From Archaeoglobaceae archaeon (lineage in GTDB: Archaea > Halobacteriota > Archaeoglobi > Archaeoglobales > Archaeoglobaceae), in assembly GCA_015520485.1 (NCBI GenBank), contig WAPX01000030.1, positions 1-33,517 of the forward strand: 33,517 bases of DNA, in the 5' to 3' direction. Shown one piece after another: positions 15,732 to 22,765 of this stretch (position 1 is the first letter of the stretch; each line of letters opens with the position of its first letter). The notes below the pieces were generated by a model that was not told the DNA's origin, did no database searches, and was given only the letters and a program-made list of their open reading frames with translations. A program made the position numbers and the translations under genes.

Positions 15732-16598
15732 ATGTCCGGTACCGGCGAGAAAAACAGCATGAAAGGCAAAGCTGGAAGGATCGAAAAAATCTTAAAAAGA
15801 TTTGAGGGGCTCGTTGACGAGGAAACTCTGAACATGCTTGCTCTCTACGCAATGGGTGAGCTTGACCTGAATTGCGAGGTTAAAAACGTCAGGTTTTACC
15901 TCTCCCCGGACAGGGCTATTCTCCACGTAAAGCTTGTAAAGCCCGAAACCGGAATTGATGAGTGCAGGATTTTGATCAGAGGAGATATGCTTGAATACCT
16001 TCCAAAAATATCTGCTGGAAGCGTGATTTCTGTTTCTGGAAGTTTTGCAGGGGATGTTTTCAGGGCGAAGAGGTTGCAGATCCTGAAACACAAAAGCGAA
16101 TACGTTGAAGGCTGGGTTGTGGATGCGGAGGACAGAGTTCTGTGTATTTCAAGCGGGAACACGTGTCTGAGCTGTTACACTGCATTCGTTTCAAATAATT
16201 TAAGCTGTTTAAGCTGTGAACACGCATTTGTATCGGCGTGCGGGGTGAAGGTTGACAGAGATGTCTTCGTGGCTGAAAGCGTAAAGGTTGAAAATGCAAA
16301 GCCCAGCAATCCATTAAAAAATCCCTTTAAACCGGTTGAGGAAGCAAAAGCCTGCAATGGTAGAGTTTGCGTCGAAGGAAGGGTCAGCGGAATCGGGCAG
16401 GTTAAAAAGTTTAAGGGAAGAGAGTACGCGAGCCTGCACATCTCCGACGGGAGTGGGAGAGTCAAACTGATGCTGTGGAACGACCTCTCGGTTTACAGAA
16501 AAGCCGACATAGGGAGCCACGTTCAGGTATTTGGCTGCAGGGCGGACGGAAACGCTCTTCACTGCGACGAATTCACGATAATACGGCTCGTGCAGTGA
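15732..16598 (+). CDS. two-OB-fold protein with central Cys cluster, RPA-like
   Basis: The 288-residue protein has an OB-like domain at about 45-120, a cysteine cluster at 138-170, and a second clear OB fold at about 208-286 (CVEGRVSGIGQVKKFKGREY, then LHISDGSGRVKLMLWND). The cluster holds C138, C145, C148, C159, C162 and C170, including two CLSC pairs that look like a duplicated half-site for a zinc ion. Tandem OB folds with zinc are typical of archaeal RPA-type single-strand binding proteins. The gene abuts primase subunit PriL, which supports a role at the replication fork or in repair. The start is uncertain: ATG 15732 chosen, GTG 15717 and ATG 15759 are possible. Confidence 0.7.
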   Translation: MSGTGEKNSMKGKAGRIEKILKRFEGLVDEETLNMLALYAMGELDLNCEVKNVRFYLSPDRAILHVKLVKPETGIDECRILIRGDMLEYLPKISAGSVISVSGSFAGDVFRAKRLQILKHKSEYVEGWVVDAEDRVLCISSGNTCLSCYTAFVSNNLSCLSCEHAFVSACGVKVDRDVFVAESVKVENAKPSNPLKNPFKPVEEAKACNGRVCVEGRVSGIGQVKKFKGREYASLHISDGSGRVKLMLWNDLSVYRKADIGSHVQVFGCRADGNALHCDEFTIIRLVQ

Positions 16599-16603
16599 TC
16601 GGA

Positions 16604-17797
16604 ATGCAGGCGTACTTGCCGGTTTTACCGGTAATAGCAAGGTATCCCTTCGTCAGGGCTACTGGAAAGTTTCTTGAAAGGGAGTACGGATCTTTGAGCG
16701 CCATATTCGAATCCGAAAGAGAAATAGAAAAGGGAGCTGTGGAATCAGCTCTGAACGGTATCGGAAGAATCGCTGAGGGAAAAAAGGGAAAAATTGCAAG
16801 ACCGTTCAGAATTGATAAAAGCTGGCCAATGCTGTGCTTTTCCTGCGAAAGGGATTGCGTTGAGTGTGAAAGTCTGAAACGCCTCGACTTCAGGTGCGAA
16901 ATGTGCTGCAAATGCTTCGAAAACTGCCGTCAAAAATCTGCTGAATATCTGGAACTCAGGATGAAGGCTAAGGCGTCTGCAGTTTACTACCTGACATGCA
17001 GAGCCATTCTCCAGCACGTAAGTCCCTGGATCAGAAGGAAGTTCGCAGTTCAGGAGGCGAGGGCTTACAGAAAAAACATGGAACACGATCTGGAAGAGGG
17101 AAGACAGGACGTACTGAGCTTTTTAGCAGCAGATCTTGGAATTCTTGCAGAGTTCGGGAAAAGCAGCCGCATTCACGTTACTTCCTACCTCAGGGGAGCG
17201 GTCAGGATAAAAGACGAGAAGTGGAGACTCGTTAACAGGAGAGTTGAAAGGGGCTGGGTTGAGGTGACGGAGAGAGAAATCGTGAGGCTGATGGAAGAGG
17301 TTTTGAGAGAGAAACTGGAGCAGCCAGCGAACATCCAGCTCCCGGAGAACCTGCTGAAAGCTGTGAAAAGCATCTCTGAAAGAGAAGTTGAGAGAGTTGA
17401 CATCTCCCTGCCCGTAAGGCTCGACTGCATACCCCCGTGCATGAAAAAAATCCTTTCAGACCTGCAGAAGGGGGTCAACATACCTCACACTGCGAGGTTT
17501 GCCATAACTTCCTTCCTGCTTAACATAGGCATGAGCGTTGATTCGATAGTCGAGCTTTTCAGCTCGGCTCCGGATTTCGATGAGGAAAAGACGAGGTATC
17601 AGGTTGAGCACATTGCCGGGCAGAGGGGAAAGGGCTCCGAATACATCTGTCCCTCCTGCGAGACTATGAGAACATACCACAACTGCTGTGCAGATTGCGG
17701 AGTGTCGAGTCCTTTAACGTACTATGCCAAGAAGAGAAGGGAGATCGAAAAAAGGAGAAAGAAAAGCTCAGCGGGGAAAAGCAGCATCGCAGATTGA
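16604..17797 (+). CDS. priL: DNA primase large subunit with Cys-rich insertion
   Basis: PriL is the regulatory subunit of the archaeal/eukaryotic primase and holds a [4Fe-4S] cluster needed for primer initiation. The C-terminal domain is recognisable by CIPPC (275-279), then GVNIPHTARFAITSFLLNIG, and Cys at 349, 352, 361, 362 and 365. The N-terminal helical domain includes QEARAYR and LAADLGI. The protein has 397 residues. An unusual segment at 78-108 has nine Cys (78, 81, 85, 88, 98, 101, 102, 104, 108), enough for another metal site. The start may be ATG 16604, or GTG 16595, which would overlap the previous stop (GTGA) and couple translation. PriS is not in the window. Confidence 0.88.
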   Translation: MQAYLPVLPVIARYPFVRATGKFLEREYGSLSAIFESEREIEKGAVESALNGIGRIAEGKKGKIARPFRIDKSWPMLCFSCERDCVECESLKRLDFRCEMCCKCFENCRQKSAEYLELRMKAKASAVYYLTCRAILQHVSPWIRRKFAVQEARAYRKNMEHDLEEGRQDVLSFLAADLGILAEFGKSSRIHVTSYLRGAVRIKDEKWRLVNRRVERGWVEVTEREIVRLMEEVLREKLEQPANIQLPENLLKAVKSISEREVERVDISLPVRLDCIPPCMKKILSDLQKGVNIPHTARFAITSFLLNIGMSVDSIVELFSSAPDFDEEKTRYQVEHIAGQRGKGSEYICPSCETMRTYHNCCADCGVSSPLTYYAKKRREIEKRRKKSSAGKSSIAD

Positions 17798-17820
17798 TTT
17801 TAAATTAATTTAAATCAATC
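17792..17820. repeat. 29-base near-perfect palindrome at the end of priL
   Basis: GATTGATTT (17792-17800) pairs with AAATCAATC (17812-17820) around the self-complementary AAATTAATTT, with one unpaired T at 17801. It includes the priL stop codon. It could act as an operator or as an A/U hairpin near the transcript end. Confidence 0.6.
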
Positions 17821-17844
17821 ATGTAAAATACTGGATTCAGCGTG

Positions 17845-17858
17845 TCGTTAATTAACGA
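17845..17858. promoter_or_regulatory. 14-bp perfect palindrome, candidate operator
   Basis: TCGTTAATTAACGA is a perfect palindrome ending eight bases upstream of the TATA box of the small gene at 17915. Its position fits a regulator-binding site. Confidence 0.5.
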
Positions 17859-17866
17859 AGCATAAA

Positions 17867-17875
17867 TTTATATAT
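17867..17875 (+). promoter_or_regulatory. TATA box of the small gene
   Basis: TTTATATAT, preceded by CATAAA, predicts transcription from about 17898, just before the GGAGGTG at 17902-17908. Confidence 0.6.
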
Positions 17876-17914
17876 GACGAACAACAAGGACAGCAAAACG
17901 AGGAGGTGATGGCT

Positions 17915-18055
17915 GTGGAAGGTGAGGTCGAGGAAGTGTTCGTGGTGGAAGCGAGGAAGTTTATAAGAGACAGAGCAGAGCTCGAAGTCTTCGAAAAAGA
18001 GCTGAAAGAAAGGGGATTTAACGTCGAGAAGAGGTGTATCGTTTTCGAGTACTGA
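17915..18055 (+). CDS. small acidic protein of 46-48 aa, unknown function
   Basis: This short frame has full expression signals: palindrome, TATA box, GGAGGTG at 17902-17908, start, stop and a T7 tract. The GTG at 17915 has the right six-base spacing, whereas the ATG at 17909 touches the ribosome site, so I chose GTG (46 residues). The protein is highly charged: EGEVEEVFVVEARKFIRDRA, then ELEVFEKELKERGFNVEK and RCIVFEY. A strand-helix-strand layout with one Cys is likely. There is no membrane segment or zinc motif. I know no family. It sits between priL and the convergent Bax1 gene and is probably transcribed alone. Confidence 0.65.
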   Translation: MEGEVEEVFVVEARKFIRDRAELEVFEKELKERGFNVEKRCIVFEY

Positions 18056-18062
18056 CGGGTAA

Positions 18063-18069
18063 TTTTTTT
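18063..18069 (+). terminator. T7 tract after the small gene
   Basis: Seven consecutive T residues begin eight bases after the stop codon. This fits oligo(T)-dependent archaeal termination. Confidence 0.5.
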
Positions 18070-18089
18070 AAATTGAAATATACTATATA

Positions 18090-19481
18090 TTAAAATTTAT
18101 ATTTAATAACACAGTTTAATCCCTTCCACACAACCCGAATTCCAAGCTTTTTAATGGTGTCTTCGTCGAATCTCAAACCTTCTTCTTCCACCATTGATTT
18201 CAGCTCTTCTACGCTCTCAGGTCTTTTCTCCGAGATTTTTACCTTCAATCTGTCAATTTTATCATCAATTTTTTCTCCTTTAACATTTTTTTCAGCTTTC
18301 TCTACTTTTTCTTCCACGTTTCCAAATTTTCTGGCGAGCCTGTTTACTGCTTTCACGACTTCTCCGTAATCGATTTTTCTGGAAAACAGGACGACTTCCG
18401 GCATGTCGCCAATTCCTGTTTCTCCAAACTCCTCTCTTGCGACGACGATCAGGGGAACTTTTGAGGAAACTATTTTTTCCACTTTTCTTTTCAGGTAGTC
18501 TTCAGTCCAGAACCCCGCAATTTCAACGTAAACTTTTTCGCTCCACCCGTCTTTCCAGATCGCAAAGTCGGGTATGAACGCTCTGCCTCCTGCGTCAACG
18601 ACTCCCGGCTCTCTCTCCACATGGTAACCAAGATTTCTAATCCTTCTAAAAAATTCTGCCTCGAAAGACGAATCGTATTTTACGTCTGATTTGAGTTCAG
18701 GAAACAGGTGTTTTGATGAGCTGTCGAGCTCGAATCTGTAAAGCCTGTCGTTTTCGAGAATTTTGGCATTAATTCTCCACCTTTTCGCGGAAATTACGTG
18801 TGGTATTACTTTTGCCATGGAAATTCCGTACTTTCTCACCATCTTTATAAGAGACGCAGGACCTGTCACCTCGACTTCCACTCTCTTTCCAGCCTCTTTT
18901 ATTTCGTACATGAGTCCGAAAAACTTTACAGCTCTGAAAACAGGTTTGTAATTTCCCTCTACCTCAAACCTCATTGCAGTGCTGTTGAAAAGCGTTGTTT
19001 GCAGGAGTGAAAGGTTGTACATTTTTATCAGCATGTCAGCATCCATCTCATCAACTTTTGAAATTACAAGCTCTTCCTCTCTATCAGCGTACATCGCCCT
19101 CTCGATGTCCTGCGGTTCAACGTTAAAGTACCTCGATGCGTAGGTAATTATCCTGTCTCTTTCAGCTCTGGACGTTACGAATCCTCTCTCAAAAAGGAAC
19201 ATTCTGACTGCGTGTGGATCCAGACCCGTATCGGAATACCTGCATGCCTTCTCGATACAGTGGTTTTCGAGAACCCTCGCAAAACCTCTAACCTTCTTGT
19301 AGTTTTCAGCACTTTCCAGCCTCCTCAGAGCATGCATAACCTGTCCGTATTTTTTACCCAGTCCCGACCTGAAAATCTCTATGACCCTTTCAGCGAGCTG
19401 AGCATCTCTATCCGATTCGGCAAACTTCGGATAAATTCTGCCTTTAACCTTTTTAGCGTCGAGCAGCTCCTTTGGCAGCAT
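18090..19481 (-). CDS. Bax1, XPB-associated nuclease (DUF790 family)
   Basis: Bax1 binds archaeal XPB and cuts DNA at bubble junctions during excision repair. The 463-residue protein shows the DUF790 layout: a helical N-terminal domain, a middle region with VEVEVTGPASLIKMVRKYGI, and a PD-(D/E)XK nuclease core. The core motif is FIPDFAI (D305) followed by VYVEIAGFW (E320), with an earlier acidic E274 in SSFEAEFF. The C-terminal ~80 residues are a charged coiled region (EEKVEKAEKNVKGEKIDDK) ending in a small folded tail. The start ATG 19481 lies nine bases after the XPB stop, with the genes in the order XPB then Bax1, as is usual, so they are one operon. Confidence 0.92.
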   Translation of the reverse strand: MLPKELLDAKKVKGRIYPKFAESDRDAQLAERVIEIFRSGLGKKYGQVMHALRRLESAENYKKVRGFARVLENHCIEKACRYSDTGLDPHAVRMFLFERGFVTSRAERDRIITYASRYFNVEPQDIERAMYADREEELVISKVDEMDADMLIKMYNLSLLQTTLFNSTAMRFEVEGNYKPVFRAVKFFGLMYEIKEAGKRVEVEVTGPASLIKMVRKYGISMAKVIPHVISAKRWRINAKILENDRLYRFELDSSSKHLFPELKSDVKYDSSFEAEFFRRIRNLGYHVEREPGVVDAGGRAFIPDFAIWKDGWSEKVYVEIAGFWTEDYLKRKVEKIVSSKVPLIVVAREEFGETGIGDMPEVVLFSRKIDYGEVVKAVNRLARKFGNVEEKVEKAEKNVKGEKIDDKIDRLKVKISEKRPESVEELKSMVEEEGLRFDEDTIKKLGIRVVWKGLNCVIKYKF

Positions 19482-19489
19482 GGTATCAC

Positions 19490-20842
19490 TTAGCTTTTAC
19501 TTTTTGCCTTTTTGATTGCTCTCCTCCTCGCAGTACCGACTTCTCCCGTGTTTTTCGAAATCAATTCGTAGAGCACAGCTTTCTTTCCTCTGGCAGGTCT
19601 TAAAATCCTTCCAAGCCTCTGGATGTACTCTCTCTGGCTCGCACTTCCGCTAACTATAATCGCCACGTTGGCGTCGGGAACGTCTATTCCCTCGTCAAGT
19701 ACCTGACTGCTTACTAAAGCCCTGAATCTCCCAGTTTTAAACCCGTTCAGTACCTCTTTTCTTTCGTCCTTCGGCGTCTTGTGGGTGATTGACGGGATGA
19801 GAAAAGTTCTGGATATTTTGTAAACCATATCGTTGTGCTTTGTAAAAATTATAATTTTGTCATCTCTGTGTTTTTCTAAAATCTCCCTGAGTTTTTTCAG
19901 CTTGCTCGACGAGTTGTAGGCAATCTTCCTCGCCTCTTCCCACGCCCTGAGGGTGACGTACGCCTGCCTGTCGTAACCGGTCGCCATTACTATCCTGTTA
20001 AAGTCCTCAACTCCCCTTATTTTCAGCTTCTTTGACTTCAGGTATTCCCTGACGACTTTCATTCTCTTCTCGTATTCTCTGCTCTCCTCCTCGCTTAGCG
20101 GCAGGTACATCCTTTTCACGCTGTAACTTGCGAGATGTTCTCCCGCAAGCTCGTCAACCCCCACTTCGAATACCTTACCTCCCACGAGCTCCGGCAACCT
20201 CTCGTGTTTTCCGTCAACTCTTTCGTAGGTAGCGGTTAATCCAAGCCTGTAGGGAGAAGCACTCATTTCCGCTATCAACGAATAAGATTCAGAGGGTAAA
20301 TGGTGCACCTCGTCAAATACGACAAATTTGAACCTGTTGCCGAGAACCTCTGCATTTGCGTAAGCGGAATCGTAAGTTGACACAGTAATAGGTTTCAGTT
20401 CCTTCTTCCTGCCCGAAAACTCTCCTGTATTTTCTTCTCCAAAAACCCTCAGCTTGTTCAGCCACTGATCAAGCAAGTCGAGAGTTGGAACGACAACAAG
20501 TGTTGCCTCAGATACCTCTTTTATTGCTGCTATTGCTATGTAGGTTTTACCGCTACCTGTTGGCAAAACTATGCAGCCTCTTTTATCCACAAGCCAAGCT
20601 TTTAAGGCTCTCTTCTGATAATCTCTCAGCTTCAAATCCACGTTGAACTCTGGGCAGGGTATGGCGTTGAAAACGTAATCTCGATACCGAATTCCGGAAA
20701 CTTCAAAATAGCTGATAACGTCTCTGTACTTATAAGCCATGAGCCTGTAACACTTCTCCTTCGCATCGTAGGTGGCGTTGGGTATGTGAACGTCTCCCCT
20801 GATCACAAGCGTTCCCTTTAAATACCTGATTTCAGCAAACAT
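19490..20842 (-). CDS. XPB/Rad25-type DNA helicase
   Basis: This 450-residue SF2 helicase opens DNA for excision repair together with Bax1. It has an N-terminal damage-recognition domain (1-70), Walker A LPTGSGKT (93-100), DEVH box (177-180), motif III LTAT (202-205), the C-terminal RecA lobe with [16 protein letters not shown], and motif [11 protein letters not shown]. The sequence closely follows A. fulgidus XPB as I recall it, including the start (A. fulgidus begins MIAEIYYERG, this one [10 protein letters not shown]). I therefore placed the start at ATG 20842, not 20884. The conserved RED motif reads R208-V-D210 here. It is the first gene of the XPB-Bax1 operon. Confidence 0.95.
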   Translation of the reverse strand: MFAEIRYLKGTLVIRGDVHIPNATYDAKEKCYRLMAYKYRDVISYFEVSGIRYRDYVFNAIPCPEFNVDLKLRDYQKRALKAWLVDKRGCIVLPTGSGKTYIAIAAIKEVSEATLVVVPTLDLLDQWLNKLRVFGEENTGEFSGRKKELKPITVSTYDSAYANAEVLGNRFKFVVFDEVHHLPSESYSLIAEMSASPYRLGLTATYERVDGKHERLPELVGGKVFEVGVDELAGEHLASYSVKRMYLPLSEEESREYEKRMKVVREYLKSKKLKIRGVEDFNRIVMATGYDRQAYVTLRAWEEARKIAYNSSSKLKKLREILEKHRDDKIIIFTKHNDMVYKISRTFLIPSITHKTPKDERKEVLNGFKTGRFRALVSSQVLDEGIDVPDANVAIIVSGSASQREYIQRLGRILRPARGKKAVLYELISKNTGEVGTARRRAIKKAKSKS

Positions 20843-20957
20843 TTCAGAGTGAATACGTGTAAAAGCGTAATACATTTTACGCATTTGAAAACGTGAATAC
20901 TAAAAGAATGCGAAGGACGTGGTATACGGATGGTTAACATTTGCAGGAGGGTTAATT

Positions 20958-21299
20958 TTGACAGAAGCGGGATTTAACTTAAATCTCGAGAACATAAGGT
21001 TCTCCAACCCGGCACCTGAAGAAGGTGAGGAAATAGTCGTTGAGGCTGTGATAAGTAATCTTGGAGAAAAGTGCAGCTTTGATGCCGTTTTCTACTGGGC
21101 TCCGGAGATAATACTTTCCAGCAGGCAGATGGAAGAGTACACGAAACCGGAATACGAGGTGTACAGGGAAAGTGTGGAAATCGCAGGTGGGGGACAGGTA
21201 ACAATTCGGTTCAGGTGGAAGGCGAAAAAGGGCTTCGCCTGCATGTTCGTAAAACCGGAAAACGTCAGGGTTTCAGATAACTGGGAAAACAGTCAGTAA
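20958..21299 (+). CDS. small CARDB-like beta-sandwich protein
   Basis: The 113-residue protein resembles one CARDB/immunoglobulin-like module: ENIRFSNPAPEEGEEIVVEA followed by VISNLGE, a middle insertion, then GGGQVTIRFRWKAKKG and DNWEN. Such modules normally occur outside the cell, yet this one has no signal peptide or anchor. The start is a TTG at 20958, six bases after an excellent AGGAGGG. The frame is open back to a GTG at 20919, but that extension has no ribosome site. It is divergent from XPB and lies before the Lrp-type gene. The function is unknown. Confidence 0.6.
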   Translation: MTEAGFNLNLENIRFSNPAPEEGEEIVVEAVISNLGEKCSFDAVFYWAPEIILSSRQMEEYTKPEYEVYRESVEIAGGGQVTIRFRWKAKKGFACMFVKPENVRVSDNWENSQ

Positions 21300-21386
21300 A
21301 ATACCTGTTAAATTAAAAAACTTACAGAAAATTCCAGAGAAGAATAAAGAAAAATTAAAGTACTCCAACTTTTTTATTGATACAGT

Positions 21387-21869
21387 ATGCCGGATAAAAT
21401 TGACTCGCTCGACATAAAAATACTCGTGGAACTTCAAAAGGATGCGAGAAAAAGTCTGAGGGAGATAGCTGAAAAACTCGGCGTGGTTGAAGGAACGGTT
21501 TACAACAGGATAAACAAACTCAGGAAAATGGGTGTTATAAAGAAGTTCATTCCGGTAATCGACTATTCGATGCTCGGATTTGATTTGATAGCGGTTATCG
21601 GTATTACGGCTGAGGGAAAGCACATGGTTGAAGTTGAAGAAATGCTTGCGAACGAACCAAACGTAACAGCTGTTTACGACGTAACGGGTCAGTTCGACGT
21701 AATAACTGTTGCAAAGTTCAGGGATAGAGAATCTCTGAATGCGTTCGTAAAGAGGATTGCCGGACTTGAACATGTGCAGAAAACGTACACTATGCTCGTG
21801 CTCAACGTATTCAAGGAAACCCACTGCGTTGACTTGGAGAAACTTATGGACGATTTGGCCAACGTTTGA
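21387..21869 (+). CDS. Lrp/AsnC-family transcription regulator
   Basis: The 160-residue protein has the standard layout. An N-terminal winged helix-turn-helix (6-60: LDIKILVELQKDARKSLREI, then AEKLGVVEGTVYNRINKLRK) is followed by the RAM ligand-binding and oligomerisation domain from ~65 (LIAVIGITAEG, then VTAVYDVTGQFDVITVAKF). Archaeal members bind amino acids or related metabolites and act as octameric or dimeric regulators. No target is evident, and it may control itself. An A-rich TATA-like element about 30 bases upstream and no ribosome site fit a leaderless or near-leaderless mRNA. Confidence 0.93.
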   Translation: MPDKIDSLDIKILVELQKDARKSLREIAEKLGVVEGTVYNRINKLRKMGVIKKFIPVIDYSMLGFDLIAVIGITAEGKHMVEVEEMLANEPNVTAVYDVTGQFDVITVAKFRDRESLNAFVKRIAGLEHVQKTYTMLVLNVFKETHCVDLEKLMDDLANV

Positions 21870-21896
21870 GCTAAAAAATCTACATTTTAAGCCGAT

Positions 21897-22685
21897 TTAC
21901 TTGAAAAGACAGCTCAGGTCATCGACCACGAGGTCTGGAGCTTTCTCTTTTTCTGCGACGTTAACTTTTTTCGTAACGCCGCTTAAAACCAGCACGGTTT
22001 TGCATCCCACCTTCTTCCCGGCAGCCACGTCAACATCGATCTGATCACCAACAACCACAGCTTCTTCAGGCTTACAACCAAGTTTTTCGAGAGCCTCCCT
22101 CATTATGATTTCTGAAGGCTTTCCCACCACAGCGTCTGGCATTCTTCCAGTCATCCAGTAAAGGGCGCCTACAATCATTCCCGTTCCCGGTATTGGTCCA
22201 TCCCACCCCGGAAAGATTCTGTCCGGGTTCGTAGCCACGTACTTCTCCACTCTCATGCAGCACCTCAGAGCTTTCGTCATGAGGTCGTAGTTCAGGTTTC
22301 TGTTGGATGCGACGACCAGACATTCAGCTTTCCCGTAGTCCACAATTCTGTGTCCCATTCCCTCAAGCTCCTCTACAAGCCCCTCTTCTCCTGTAGTGAA
22401 TACGTCGAGTTCTCCAAACTCCCTTTTGAGGTATGAGGCCGTTGCATAGGTTGCTACGATTATCATGTCTTCGCTTACGTCCAGACCAAAACTTCTGAAC
22501 CTGTTTATCAGCATTCTCCTGCTCCTCGTGGAGTTGTTGGAAACGAAAACGACTCTCTTACCCATTTCCAGTAAAGCCCTGACCCCTTCAACTCCACCTT
22601 CTATGGGTCTGCTGCCCCTGCAGATTACTCCGTCAACGTCGAGTATGAACCCTTTTTTCGAGAGCAGCTCCTGCTCCTCCTGCAT
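21897..22685 (-). CDS. HAD-IIA (NagD-like) sugar-phosphate phosphatase
   Basis: The 262-residue HAD hydrolase has motif I FILDVDGVICRG (nucleophile Asp and acid/base Asp), the class IIA start VFVSNNSTRSRR (motif II), a substrate-binding cap with TKALRCCMR and GRMPDAVVGKPS around the motif III lysine, and motif IV VVGDQIDVDVAAG. Such enzymes hydrolyse small phosphate esters, for example sugar phosphates or phosphoglycolate. The specific substrate cannot be told. ATG 22685 lies 21-29 bases from a minus-strand TATA element, so the mRNA is probably leaderless. It is divergent from the glycosyltransferase gene. Confidence 0.92.
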   Translation of the reverse strand: MQEEQELLSKKGFILDVDGVICRGSRPIEGGVEGVRALLEMGKRVVFVSNNSTRSRRMLINRFRSFGLDVSEDMIIVATYATASYLKREFGELDVFTTGEEGLVEELEGMGHRIVDYGKAECLVVASNRNLNYDLMTKALRCCMRVEKYVATNPDRIFPGWDGPIPGTGMIVGALYWMTGRMPDAVVGKPSEIIMREALEKLGCKPEEAVVVGDQIDVDVAAGKKVGCKTVLVLSGVTKKVNVAEKEKAPDLVVDDLSCLFK

Positions 22686-22705
22686 GCAGCCAGCATTACC
22701 TGTGT

Positions 22706-22714
22706 GATTATAAC
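22706..22714 (-). promoter_or_regulatory. TATA element of the HAD phosphatase gene
   Basis: Minus-strand GTTATAATC is centred 25 bases before ATG 22685. Confidence 0.5.
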
Positions 22715-22735
22715 CTTTCCTGCAAAATCAGAAGG

Positions 22736-22744
22736 CATATATTA
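22736..22744 (+). promoter_or_regulatory. TATA element of the glycosyltransferase gene
   Basis: CATATATTA is centred about 26 bases before ATG 22766, predicting a leaderless transcript. Confidence 0.5.
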
Positions 22745-22765
22745 TCCGGTGTTGCGATAACGCGT

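Noticed and set aside
21273-21824. 183-residue minus-strand frame over the Lrp/AsnC gene
   Set aside because: The Lrp-type protein on the plus strand is unmistakable. The antisense peptide is rich in Phe, Tyr and His without any motif.
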